Source of the DNA: Erythrocercus mccallii
Taxonomy: Eukaryota; Chordata; Aves; Passeriformes; Dicruridae
Assembly (NCBI GenBank): GCA_013397435.1
Contig: VZRG01000274.1
Coordinates: 573,737 to 637,736, forward strand
Reading direction: 5' to 3'
DNA length: 64,000 nt
Of the stretch, positions 1-12,902 are shown one piece after another. Under the pieces are notes generated by a model that was not told the DNA's origin, did not search any database, and worked only from the letters and a program-made list of their open reading frames with translations. Position 1 is the first letter of the stretch, and every line of letters begins with the position of its first letter. The translations under genes were made by a program, and so were the position numbers.

Positions 1-3000
1 TACAATGGATCTATGCATCTCGCAGGAAAAAATTGACAATTTGATTATGACTTGTACTTTTTGCCAGGGCCATGAAAGTGGTTTGTGTTTGAAATGTATC
101 AGCTGGAAGGTACTTATTACTCATAAACGCTGCACTATTTCACTCTCTGCAAAGTGAGCTGTTAACAGATACAATTTGAGCAGAATAGCCAGAGGAGGCC
201 TTTTGATATGCAGAAGAGCTGACCCGCGTGCTGAGCCTTTAATTGGGTTTTTAATTTTCCAGGCCATCTGACAATATCAAACATGATCCCAGTGCTTGAA
301 ATGTTGATTGGAGGCTAAGCAGGATGTACTCCAACATGGCATTATGGAGAGAAAGTGGAAAGGACTCAGGTAGAAAGGAAGGCAGTGAGTTAAAATCACC
401 CAGGTCTTCATGTTTACTATTCTCCAGAATGCCCCAAAGTAGCCTAACATTTATTTTTGTTTTATGACTGGAGATTAAAATTTATTCTAGTATTTCAGTA
501 GTATTGATCTTCAGCTCATTTGTTAGACTGTATTTGTTAAAATGAACGGAAAGAAAGAGCTATGCAAAATAACCACTGACAATTTAACAATTTTTCTTAC
601 GGGAAGAGAATAAACCCCCCACCCCTCCCACCAAAACAGCTGCAAGAAAATACTGTATGAGCATCCATCCTCAGATCTTGGATAAAAATCATGTTTACAG
701 TCAATGTTTTCTCTTCTGAAGATTTCAATCTGACTTTAAAAATGTGTTTTAAATCATAGCATTGTACATTGCTTCCCATACTTCTGTATTGCTGGTATTA
801 AAAGGAATGGAAAATAGTAGCATTTAATTTGTTACCTTCTGCTAGACTGCTCAGTAAACATTTTTTTAATTTGTTCATTTGTAAGGATAAGGCAAAGAAT
901 AAAATGTAGTTTATTATTTTATTAGAACTGTGTATCTGAGAGACGCAGGACTGTGGATTTAAGAAATCTGTAAATCTCTTTAATAAAGGCCTGGGGAATT
1001 ATTAGTAGGGACAAATGTAAAATGCCTGACAGTTACATTTCCTAAAGAAAACCACAACAATCTCATTAAAGAAATTACTGACAGCAGCTCACAAATGTTA
1101 ATGGTTGAAGCAACAAAGGACATGTAATATCAGAAAGCAAAGATTTTTTTTTTTTAACTATTGATCTGCTAACTTATGGAGTATATCAGAATAATGTGCT
1201 AGACAGATTCTTAGTGAACAGACATCTTCCTTAGCAGTTCTAGACAATACAGTGCCAGAAAATCTGCTGATGCACAGTGGCTACTACAGTGCAAAATGAT
1301 AAAGAGCAGCGATAGTTATGAATAAGGAGCTTCCAGGAAATACAATGTTTTGTGCCATAATTTTGTTGAATCCTTCAAAGATTAGAATGAAACAAAAAAA
1401 TTCAAATGAAATATGTCTTGAAGCATATATTTGGCATGAATATTGAATATTTAAAATGCTTTTGCTTTTGTGTATCTGTGACTGATAAGTCTTATAATGG
1501 TGACAATTGCTGCGTTCTTTTAGGAATGAGCAAAAAACATGTTTTTGTCTTTGAGTGTTTATATTAGATGAACTTTTGTACAAACACATGTGCATTTTAC
1601 TTTGCCATATGTGGAACTTTCGTAATATTTAAAGAAAAATAAAATAAAGGTCCTATTTCTGATCTGTTTATCCACAGCTATAACTGACATGAAGGACTGA
1701 TTCACAGATATATCTGAAAGAATTAGTAAAATCTAAAATGAGAATTAGTAAAATCTTGTTTTACGGTTTAATTGTATCTTTTCCATTTTCTGCAGGCTAT
1801 AATGCCAAATTATACACCCATGAGCACAAACAGCCTGTATACAGACATAAAGAAATATAACCTCATTTTATCAAGGCAGTTAATATGCTAGAGAGTCTTC
1901 TCCATGTCCTGATGTTCACTGTAGACTTTCGGCCTTTTACCTTTAGGTTTTCAAAGCCCATTAAAATATCTTGTTAACTAAGCAGGAATATTTTAGTAGT
2001 AATAATTATCTCTTTGGATCAAAAGCAAAACTAATATATTACATATAACGACATATGTGTGAATTTTCTTAAAAATCATGAATATATTAATTCTCTTTTA
2101 GTTCAGTTCATCATATTTATCCCTAAAATGAAAACTGGAATTTCAAGTGGATTGTTTAAAATCATCTGCCTCGTGTCTTGGTTCCTGCTTTCTTTTACTC
2201 TATAAAAAGAGCAGGAAGAGTGCCTAAGGAAGTTCATAGAATACATAGTAGCAAACGACCTAGTTCATGCATATCATCCATCAGGAGGAGTCCAGTATCT
2301 GCAGGAATTTCTAGCCTTAAAATTGATATGAAGTGAGATTTTTATAAAAATTGTAACCAGTTTTTTACAGAACTGTAACCAGTTCTGCTATTTTTATTTT
2401 TTCCTCCTATGAACATTGGGAAAGGTGCTTCAATTTTTGTTTCCTTAGGATTCTATTCAATTCCTTTAAAACCAGGCAGTTTTTTATTTCTTCAAATGTG
2501 CATACAGACTTCTCAATGCAAGCATCAAGGGTAGTAAATATCCAGAAGATTCAATCCTAAGAATGTTGTGAAAATTTTTATATTCTAGTCCTGTTTTAAT
2601 AATGGATTAGAGCTTGAAGTTTCACAATATAATCAAATGCAGATTCTCTTTAATGGCAGACTGATATCATTACAAGTTCTAGTGCATATTTAGGATTTTT
2701 TTCATTCATGTGTTTTCAGACTTGCTTAAAATTATAGAAACCTTTAAGAAATTGTTATTTAACCACATCCAAATTTGTTCCACATGATATAATTAACTCT
2801 TCTTAAAGGTTTTTTACATTGCACTTAAGTAAAATGGTAAACATACCCATTAATTTTTTTTTTTAGGAAAAAATGTTAATAGCAAGTGGTAAAGATGCAT
2901 ACTGATTAGAAGAAATGGCCTTTTAATTTGTTTCACTCGTGTGACCTTCAACACTATGGTAATAAGGGAAAGCTTCACAATCACAAATGAATTCTATTTT

Positions 3001-4379
3001 CACAACATCCTGACAGTGCCTTGTAGGGCTGTGCTTTGATAAATATTAAGGAAAAGTGTAATATTTATTAAATAAAAAAGATTGATAAATAAAAGCAAAA
3101 GCTTAGTATTTGATAATTATTAAGTAATGGTAGGCTAACGATTGTAGAAATCTAAGCCAGCTGAGGAAATGAACCCTTCTTCCTAGTCCCAGTTAAATTC
3201 TGTCTCCATTAAGTCTTCATAGCTCTGAGGAGACATTTCTTACTGGATTAGTAGCATCTGAAGAAGAACTGTGATCACATGCAAAAAAACCCTGATGCGA
3301 AATAGACCTGTCAGGCTTCAGTGGTGGGAGGCGCTTTGCAGGCTTGCACAGGAGGACAGCTGTGGTGTTATCAGTGCAGCTCTGACCCCAGGCAGGCGCT
3401 GCACCCCTGGACACGTGCACTGTGAACTGTGCATTTCTGGGACATTGAGCAGCCATTTGGAGTAACTTGGTGCTTATGTAGATTAAAGGAAAAAAAAAAA
3501 TCCATATTATCATTCCAAAAAGTACACTCTGTGAATAAATTCACTAAATTATTTGTTGTGAGTATTGCCCAAAATTAACATCCCTTCTTTAATCCCAGGC
3601 AGTGTACTCATGCGAGTGTGCTTTTACTTGTATTATTTAGACAACTGTAGAAAAAATCAATAGTATATGAGCTGTGCTTCCTGCTAACTTTTGTGGGAAA
3701 AACTCACTGTAAAAAGGAGGTTAGTTGTATTTTTCAGGGACTACAAAAGAGGGAAGCTGTGGAAGTACATTTTTTATATGGCATTCCTTGGGATAATGCA
3801 GCTGTTTCCACAACACTGTTAAATCAGGTTGGTGGTCTTTTGCAGGGATAGGGAGTTTACACTGCTGAATGGGAGACATTTATTGGGCAGGGCCAGTCAC
3901 ACTGCAACACAGTTAAGTCACTGCTCTTGGAAATTTTTTTAAGATATGCCTGTGGTGTAGAGCAACCCCTAGATTGTGTTTCCCAAAGGTATCACAGAAC
4001 AAAGAGATCACAGAAAAGATGAAAATGCTTGGATTGCACAGCCACAGTCACTGTGACACTTCCCAGCTTCACTCCTCTGTACAAAATATAAACTGGCAGA
4101 GATGTAAACAGGATTGAAAGGAGCCCACCACAAAAATCGTCATGGATAGGACCTTGTCCAACACAGAGGTAGCTAGATGTTTCCTCTTAATTGGTAATGA
4201 TCACACTACAGAGCTTAAAGATGATGATGAGAGAGAAATATTTGATTCTGTAGGTCATGATTAACAAGGAAAAACCACATTTCTACATTTCAGGACAAGA
4301 TTCATTCATATAGCTACAAATTGTCTACCACACACTGGGAGCAATATAAATCATAATTATAAAGTAATATGACACAGTT

Positions 4380-4411
4380 GATTAATTGCTTAATTAAGCC
4401 TTAATTAATAT
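4380..4411. other. Near-palindromic TTAATTAA cluster
   Basis: Three TTAAT/ATTAA-type cores lie within 30 bases (attaattgct, taattaagcc, ttaattaata), and the block reads almost the same on both strands. TAATTA/TTAATTA cores are the known recognition type of many homeodomain proteins (LHX, paired and Antennapedia classes), so clustered sites could be regulatory. In AT-rich DNA such a cluster can also arise by chance. A function is inference only. Confidence 0.3.
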
Positions 4412-5091
4412 TTGTAAAGCAGTTTAACATCCTCGGTTGAAAAGTCTTAGGGAAGTGTGAGATATTAAATATTACTATTTACAGTCAGAGATTCTGGCCT
4501 GCCCATGTTGAAATTTCAGAGAGATGCTTTGATAAATCAGTATTAAACTGCAGTTATTATTAAGGCAAGAATCCCTCGCTATTTCTACCATGGACTGAAA
4601 TAAAGTCCTAAACTCTCTGGATACTCTCTTTATCTTTCAATGTCTTCTTATTTTCATAGCCAGTGCTGATACAATATATCTACAGACCTTCATTACACAG
4701 TGAAAAGATGAAAATTTTTGTATTGACTTATTTTATATTTTGATGCAGTAGCATCTGCTCTGCTCTAGGCCTCACCTATAATGTTAAAAATCCCCTCAAA
4801 TTGCAAAAAAAAAAAAATCCCAATTGCCTGTACCCTGAAAAGCATACGATATATAGCTCTTGTCCTGCAATCAGATCCACTTGGGCAAACCCAATTATAG
4901 GATCAGGGCCTAAATAGGATAATAGGTATTGTAGAAACTACCATAAATTTCTCTCTGGTGTCCTATTTTGCCACTACTTGAACTAAGTGGATAATTCCGG
5001 TCATCTTTCTTGTTATGATTCAATTCAACACCGTAAATTTACTGCTATTGGTCTAATTTGTATGTAGAAAATCTTTGAAAGGCTAAATTTT

Positions 5092-5140
5092 GTATATATA
5101 ATACATACATATATGTGTATATATATGTGTATGGATATGG
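5092..5140. repeat. Imperfect (TA/TG)n microsatellite
   Basis: Alternating purine-pyrimidine sequence made of TATATA, CATACATA, TATATGTG and TATATGTGTA blocks. It is a degenerate dinucleotide repeat, likely variable in length between individuals. Confidence 0.7.
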
Positions 5141-6626
5141 ATTTCCTCAGACACTAGCTAATTTTGCTTGGAAAAGTTCAGCAGTATTAGATGGGAATTG
5201 GACAAATAGAATTTTACAAAACAATGAACATGGAGCTTGGTAAATGCAAAAAGAACTCATTAAAAAAATATCTAGAGATGTGACAAACTGCCCTCAAATA
5301 ATCTGGAAATTCAGTGAACCACAGTATCTGCTGGTTTGCAAGTAGCCAAGACATCTCATTGTCTGCTCTGCATGAGTCCACACACATACTTATAATTAGA
5401 TACCTGTTCTCTGAAATGACGGTGGCTATCTGATTTGAGAATAAAAGAGTGTTGTTCTTTAAATGTATTCTGTTAACTGTACTGTGTCATGTTTCGTTAC
5501 ATAGCATTCAGTTACTTTGCATGCTATTATGACAAATGCTATTTTGATACAAAGAAAAGTGAATGTTAAGTTCTGAGAGGAAGAGCAGGTCAAATCATTG
5601 CTGTATCATTGAGGTTTTTAAAAGAACAGGAAAATTATTAAAATTGTCCTGACTGCTTTTTTTTTCTGACACACATTTCATTTTATCATTTTCAACTATT
5701 TTCTTTTATTAAGCTTTATCCTGAAGTTCTATTAAAGAAAATCTTGCACCACCTTTAGTAGGCAAATTGCGTAGATTGTGCTTGCCACAAGCAGCATTTA
5801 CATGCTATCAAAAGCCCATTAACATTACTCCTGTTGTTTTCATTTCACTAACATAAGTCAGTGAAAGCCCAAATAATCTAAATTTAATTTAGGTTCCAGG
5901 ATGTGATTTAGATGCAGAAGCACAGGTATCTGGGGCCATTTAAAGTGCTTTGGGTTATTGCAAGGCTTCTGCTAGAGCTGACAGATAGAAGATAAGGCCT
6001 GCAGGAAGTCTGTACCCTGCCGGAGTGTGCAGAGTGGGTAGAGGCAGAGCACCCAAGCGTTTCTGGCTGACCATAAGCACCTGTGTTTAGGTGTCTGACT
6101 CACCCTCTCTAACACAAGGGTGCCATCTTATTACTTTTCAGTTTCAATTAAGGTACACCATCAACTCGTGAATGTCAGTATCCTCTTCTATTATTTCTGC
6201 ATTCCAAATTATCAGGCAAAGTGTCTCTATTCCTGATGACATTAATCATTTCATACATCATTAAAATTAACTTCACTCTTCTTCTATGCCTGCAATTTGT
6301 TACTAGTAAAGCAAAAGCCATTTCACCTCCACCTTCAAAGGAAAAGATTGCAAGAATATTGTGCTGAACTTAATGTTCCTAAAAATGTTATATTTTGTCA
6401 TGTTAAGGATGTTTCTTTCAGCTGTAGTTCAGTGAAGAGTTCCCTACCTTTCTGTAAGAATAAGTTTCAGGGCACAGTGAGGAAGAAGATACATGTTGAC
6501 TATCGGGCTAGTTGACTGATTACAAAGGAACTTCTCTAGACTGCCCAATGTATAAATGAGTTTGCCTTATGTTCTATAAGCAATGTACAGAAAACACTCT
6601 TTAGAAAGGAAACACCTCTCTTTAGA

Positions 6627-6726
6627 AATCACAGAATCCTGGAATATGCTGAGTTGGAAGGCACCCCCAAGGATCACAGAGTCCAGTTCCTGACCCTGCA
6701 TAGTACCATCCCAAAGAGTCACATAC
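6627..6726 (-). mobile_element. CR1 LINE fragment, 3' end
   Basis: On the plus strand this reads 'atcacagaatcctggaat', then 'gctgagttggaaggcacccc' and 'aaggatcacagagtcc'. This is the reverse complement of the bird CR1 3' terminus, in which a 'gggtcccttccaactcagca' block precedes the terminal octamer repeats. The element is therefore in minus orientation and heavily 5'-truncated, as is usual for CR1. It belongs to the same type of 3' end as the copy at 32,048. No coding part remains. Confidence 0.85.
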
Positions 6727-7573
6727 CTTATATTGGTGAAACAAGCAAGGAATTTCCCAGTTCAGTTGTCAGCATCACTTACTTGTAAATATTCTGTAAA
6801 TATTGCACACTGTTTCTTCTTTAAAATATTATTTCACCATATGTTTGACACTGCAAGAAAAGAGACTCAAAATGGCATTTGTTAAAATGAGAAAAAATTC
6901 AGAAAGCATTTACATGTGGAATGTTGCTGTCATCTTGATGAAGGAAAGAAAGTATTTTGATTTGTGCTTTTTGTTCAGAGGAAGTAAAGCTGAATGGCTA
7001 TGTTGGTTCAGTATTGTATTACTAAGAAGAGGGACCAGTAGTAGCAATCCCTAAATTGTTCTGTACAGGTCTATCCAACAGAAGACAGAAAATTCTTGGT
7101 TGCTCATCATAAAAATCAGATGATTGAAGCGATCTTGAGCTGCAAAGATTCAGTGTTTTGGCAAAGCGTCCTTAATTTAATCAATTCATGCTGTTTTATC
7201 AAACAAAACAAGGGTTCAAGGGTTCTAAGCAGCCCTACAGAGTAGAGGACACAGAATCAAAACCCTTATGACCTGGCCTAACCTAAAGTGTTCTTAAAAG
7301 TCAGACAATACTGAACTTAAATGTACAAATGCCCAGTGCATTTGCATATACTTTCAGCACACTAGTGTTTGGACTTTTTTGGAACAACTTCTGATATAAC
7401 AAATTCTTTCAAATCCTGTAAAACAATCATAAGAGCTTTAAAATAGTCACTGATTACATGCAAGGATCAGCTTTCAAGCAGTATCTTTTTTGAAGTTTAA
7501 TAGAAAAAGTGCCCAGTGGTTTCAGAATGAGGATGACATAATGGTGAGGATGTGCTTATGAAGACAAGCCTGG

Positions 7574-7781
7574 GAAGAGGACATTACAATTTCAAGGCAA
7601 TGACAAAAATTCAATTCAAGTCTATAGAGACTGTATTACAGTGTCAAGACGATGGCAAAATTATGCCAACGTAAGTCTATGGAGACCACTTTACTATGTC
7701 AAGACAATGGTAAAACAATGTTATATAAAATGATTGAGACCACACTGCAATGTTAAATTATGATGCCAAAATCTTGTCATT
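7574..7781. repeat. Degenerate ~55-bp tandem repeat, 3-4 units
   Basis: Successive units begin near 7618 (aagtctatagagact), 7673 (aagtctatggagacc) and 7727 (aaaatgattgagacc). Each continues with a tRcartgtcaagacRatggcaaaa-like core. A more diverged fourth unit may precede them from 7574 (acattacaatttcaaggcaatgacaaaa). The spacing is 54-55 bp. Divergence between units suggests an old minisatellite or a local serial duplication. No known satellite family is recognised. Confidence 0.7.
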
Positions 7782-10700
7782 TCCTGAAGTAATGACAGAG
7801 ATTCTGCATATGCTCCTCACAGAATCACTGCTGGACCTGTGCTCCAGCTCGAAACACCTCTGTAACTCCAACCCTGGGTCTTGCTTGTGTAGGAACCAAC
7901 TTTTCTCAGACCTGAGCATGAAAGCTGAGGGCATTTGAGCTCTTGGGGCTAGTTGTCTTTGCATTTGCAGATGCAGGGCTAATGATGAGCATTCTACCTT
8001 TATCTCTGAATTTTTAAAAGTTTATTTTTAATAGCAGAACACAGCATGATGTTATTGACTTTCAGGTGTATTGACAGCCTATCTTGTTGCCATTTTTACT
8101 GGGGTTGGTTTGAAAGTTTTGAGACTATTTATTATTTTATGTTTATAGTATTACAAACCCACAGTTACTGTATATGTAAGCAAATAATCTCACAAAATAA
8201 CTAATTCCAACTACTTATGCTGAAATTTCTCTCTTCAGTGTGAAAGTGCATGTATTTGATGTTCTTACAAAATGACAGTTTGAAAGCTTGTTTTTTTGCA
8301 GGACAAGAAAAGTGTTTATAATGGTAGAGCATATGTTAGTTACCTCTCCTCCCAGCAAGTTTCAAGCCATGTGTACAGAACAAACTTTTGGCAGTTCAGT
8401 TCTTGTTCAGTTCTTGGTATCATCAACAGACATACCAGTACTGATACTGCTTAACAATTTACTGTCTCTATTATAATGTTCTCTAATAAGAACAGCAATG
8501 CCAAATCATCCTTATATTCCAAACAAAATCATGGCCAAGAATAGATGTGAAGGAGAGTATGAGAGCAGGATAAGGAAACAGTGATACATCCCTACAATAT
8601 TCAACTTGCTGCTCAGGCTCTTCATTTGAAAACTATGAGAAAGAGCTTATTGCATGTGAGACCATGAAATAATTTACATGATGCTATGATTGGCACGTGA
8701 TGGCTGCAATGACCTATATTTGGGAGTGAGAGAGCCATTAGATTAATTATAACATTACCTGAACTGCTAAATTTTTTTGCTGTCACTAATATTGTCAAGG
8801 TAGCTGATAAATAAGTTCTGCTGTAAGATCTCTTAGATCTACAAGGTGATATATTCAGTGATGAAGACAGATAAATTTGAAATTTAGTTTTAAAATTGTG
8901 TGAAATGGTATTTGAGGTTCAAAATCTGACATGTTCCAGTTCTAGCTGTAATAAATTTTAAAAAAAACTACTCAGCTGCTAAGAAAAAAATAACCAAACA
9001 AATATATCTTTCAATGTCTCCAACTTTAAAAACCTCTTTGACTATTCTATTATTCAAAATGGCAGTTCTAGTAATTTCTTTGGCCGTAAATCTGATTGAA
9101 AAGATAATAAGATGCCAATAAGAAGCAATATTCTACATGGTGTTAAAACTCTAGTGCAGAAACATTTGCTGTTACTATAGAGGAACAAAAATTTATGGAG
9201 ATAATAGGTGAATATTACTTCTCAATAGAACTTTAGAACACCACCAGTTATGATGTTTATCTGTTAGTTATCACACAGTGATATGACTCTTTCTCATGTC
9301 ACTGACAGGTGCACTGCTATTTACCTCAGTTTTCCAGCAAAGGAATATTGAAATTCCTTAAGAGGGTGAAAATCTCAGGTAAAATTGTAATTCTTTACTG
9401 TTCTGCAGAGATGTTAACAAAGCATTTCTCTGCATAAATTGGTTCTTGGAATTATCTTTGACTAAGGTAATCACTGTGATTGTGCTACAAGAGTCTCTGC
9501 ACTGCTCCTGTATAAATTTTCCCTCTCTGCTTTGTGCCACCTCAGATATCCTTTTCATTCAATGAGAAAGCACTCTACTAACTGTAGGAATCATCAAGAG
9601 CTTTTGTTTCCTGTGAAAAGTTCCATAATTTCATGGTAATAGCAGATAGATAGTATGATGTGTTTTAAAGGTCTATGCTTCTCTGATACAATTTTCAGTG
9701 GCTTGTGAATATGATACGTTGGATGAGGCAGATGTGGTTGAAGGAATTACTCAGATATTAGAACAAGGGATGTAAATAGTGACTGGACAGTGATCAAACA
9801 GTGTTTTGCATACATTCATAGTGACAAATAATGTACTGAAATACATGGATTGCTTAGAAAAAAATATGGAGGCAATGTTACTCAGCAAGAAAAAGATAAG
9901 CATAAATTTTAGGAAGCACAGGTTGTGTTCCTACCAGCTTATTTACTGCCATGGAATATTAACATACCCTGTTCCTACCTCAGTTTGTCTATCTAATAGA
10001 TAGAGATAATGATACTTATTTTCTTTTGAAATGCCCTGTGAGATCCATGCAGGGTAGGGTAAGTATTACTATTACTATTACTATAACACATTATCAAAAA
10101 CCAAAGCAGCCTTGTAAAGAATTCATTTAGAGGTTTTAAAACATCATGTTACCTAATGTATTATGGGAGATATATAACAGCAAGAGGTTTCCAACTCTAT
10201 TTTATAAATACTAAATTTTATTTCCAACATTGCCTTGTGCATGCCATGAACAGTAGCAAGTATAATATGCTGTACTTGGACAACTGCCAAAATTTGATTG
10301 TATTTATTAATTTCATTCTATCTGTATTCACTGCTGGACTTCTTTGGGTAGGACACACAAATTGTTGCTATTCAAACATTTTATGGGCAGACATTTTCCA
10401 ACAGAACATAAGAAAACTTCTCAATGAGTTAGACGTTCATTTTATAGCTCAACTGAAATAAAAGGTTTCAACTCAGTGAAAGTCTTACTGTGCTTGAATA
10501 TCACCTGGAATGGCAGAAAGGTGTGAATGAATTTGCAGACAAAATTTAGAGATGTCATATATTATACAGCTAACAAGAAGTGCAACTCTCTATTCAGGAG
10601 GAGGAACTGAATAGTCTTCTCTAAGCATCTGAGAATAGGCCAGAGAAGACAATATTGCAGAAATGGGAAATTTCAGTCTGAAGGATGGAGTTGTTTTGTT

Positions 10701-12854
10701 TATTCTTTATCAAAGAGTATAAAATGTCCAGAAAATTGATAGCCTAAAAAGAGAGGTGCTTGACCAGAAGCGACATGAGATTTCTCTTCACTGCTCCCCC
10801 CACCATGACTACTATCACCATTGCTAGTAGTGGCAGTGTTATTTCTTGAGCAAAGGTCTTATCACCTTTGATAATTAAAAAGTTGTCCAGCTTTTCAGCT
10901 ATGTTTATGACCTAGTCTTTCTACATTCTTACCAAGGCAACCATTTTAAGTGCTGCAGCTTACATAGAGTATTTTCACAATAAACCCTTTGTTGATTCAT
11001 ACGGATTGGAAATGTTTCCAGAAGACATAAAATTCTTAAACCCTATTTCCTTAGAGTTTATTCACTATAAGCAAGGGATTCAGGCTTTTTCATGGCTAGA
11101 CAATTTTTAAAAAAATGAGTGACGATCAAACCATTAGGCATATGGGGAAAATGATTTGCAGGAAATGAAATCAGTGTTCCAGTTTGATGAGCCACTGAAC
11201 TGCTAACCGGTTTCAACTTCTATTGTTACCACCACTGTATCTGTTGCTGAGAAGAGAAAATATGTTCACCCCCACACACGTTTTTGCCTCTGCATTACAA
11301 GTACATGTTGTTATCCGGTCCCCTAAGTGCATATATTGCAGCTCGTTAATGACCATTGCTCTAAACAAAACAGGCATGCCGTCAAAGTGGATGTAGTCTT
11401 TCAACACAGTCTCCTCTGACTTCTCATAGAAAGCCAGAGATGATTGCAAGCATAGCTCAGGAAATAAGCCTAGCAGAGCCTGAAGTTTTGTGAATTCACA
11501 AATCATCTTATGGTGAAGCATTAGAATATAAAATATAGAGTGAGTTCTAAATAAGTGCTTCTAAAGACTATGTGTATTCCATGAGTTTTCAGATAGCTGA
11601 CGTAAATTTTTAACTCTAAATACCATGAAGTCCATGGCTAGCAGTGAGAGTGTTGCTTCTTGAAATAACTTTTTCCTCATGATTTACAGATAGTGAACAA
11701 CATGGATGACACACTATTCCTCTTCATCACTGTATATATTCATGAGTTGACTGCATCTATTAACAAACTATATAAAGTATGAAAAGTACTACAATTATTT
11801 TATGAGAAGATTGCAAAAATACTAATGGGCATATATCTTTTTCTCCTTCACAGTTTTCAAAGGAAATGTGAAAGTAGTTAGGATTAGCATAGGTGTTTTA
11901 TGAAGACTATGTAACAAAAAGGTAAATGGGGAACTAACATTCATTGAGGTTTTCATTATTGACCTTGATAATGTGATTAAGTAGTGTGCATCAAATGAAA
12001 CTTTGAATATTAATTTATTCTAGAATCCAGCTTCAAATTTCATGGAAATAAATGAAGATGTTTCAGTAAAACAAAAAGTAACTGGAAGAGATCTTTTTTT
12101 TTAATATGAAATGGTAATTTCATTCTATTTATTTTGTTATCTATACATTTTCAAGTATTTATACTTCCTAGACCACGCCAAAAGGCAGATAGAGCAAATG
12201 GCAGCAAAAATGGTGTTTCAAATTCAGCTGAAAGGATTACATTACAATAAATCGTATAAAAGCTGAGAAATGAGAGAAGTCAGAGAAATCGTTCAAATCT
12301 AGAGAGGTTTTTGTTACCTCTGTGTCAATATGTTTCATTCTTTTGCTTATTGTTTGATCCTCATAAGGTATTTGGATGTAGTTACATCCAAGTTGTACAA
12401 TATCTTCCTTTAGCTGTGTTTAAAAAAAATTTTTAAACCCATAGCCAACAATCATCTGTGAATGAAATAACAATGGTGTAAAGTAATAATATATGCTTAT
12501 TCTTTTTCCTCTTAGTGGAAAAAAAGCTTCAGGAAAGAATTTTTATACCTAAAATATATTATTTAAAACATTTTGGCTTTAAATTTAGTGGGACTAAGCT
12601 GAAACAGGATGACCATATGAGAGAAGATTATAAACCTTACCTTTCTATGGAAATTTTGCTTCTTAGATCTCCATAATCAAAAACAGTTTTTCAAGACAAA
12701 ACAAAATTCTTTTCAGTGGTTTTTTTCCCCCCTAAATTTCTGCTTACATTCTCTTGCAAATCTTAGCAGGCCCTCCATCAGTTTTGTTCCTGTCCCTCAG
12801 TTTGATTAAGGTTCCCAAATCTGGGGTTTTTTCCTTTTGTTTTGCTTCAGGTGG
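7782..12854. other. Non-coding stretch, no gene recognised
   Basis: No gene or retroelement was recognised. Short open frames have no recognisable domains. A small hexanucleotide repeat (TATTAC, about 3.5 copies) lies at 10,064-10,085. The rest is AT-rich unique sequence. Confidence 0.6.
10064..10085. repeat. (TATTAC)n short tandem repeat
   Basis: About 3.5 perfect copies of the hexamer TATTAC (equivalently ATT/ACT triplets). Short simple repeat without further context. Confidence 0.75.
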
Positions 12855-12902
12855 TTTTTTTTTTTTTTTGGTTTGGTTTGGTTTGGTTCAGTTTGGTTCA
12901 GT
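12855..12902. repeat. Poly-T followed by (GGTTT)n tract
   Basis: A run of about 15 T is followed by repeated GGTTT units and then two GGTTCAGTTT-type variants. The pentamer differs from the vertebrate telomere hexamer (TTAGGG/CCCTAA), so it is a simple repeat and not an interstitial telomere. The homopolymer flank suggests replication slippage at a T-rich tract. Confidence 0.8.

Larger units (their letters stand above)
1..6626. other. AT-rich non-coding stretch, no gene recognised
   Basis: No coding exon, RNA gene or mobile element was recognised here. Open frames are short and show no family resemblance I can name. Local items: a composition change with normal GC and homeodomain-like TAATT cores around 100-300; a 16-bp direct repeat (agaattagtaaaatct) with a 22-bp period at 1719-1756; an alternating TA/TG tract at 5092-5140; and a cluster of TTAATTAA motifs at 4381-4410. 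I read it as intergenic or intronic DNA. I cannot exclude short, poorly recognisable exons or conserved enhancers. Confidence 0.6.

Noticed and set aside
12870..12902. (GGTTT)n as an interstitial telomere
   Set aside because: The unit is a pentamer without the TTAGGG/CCCTAA pattern.
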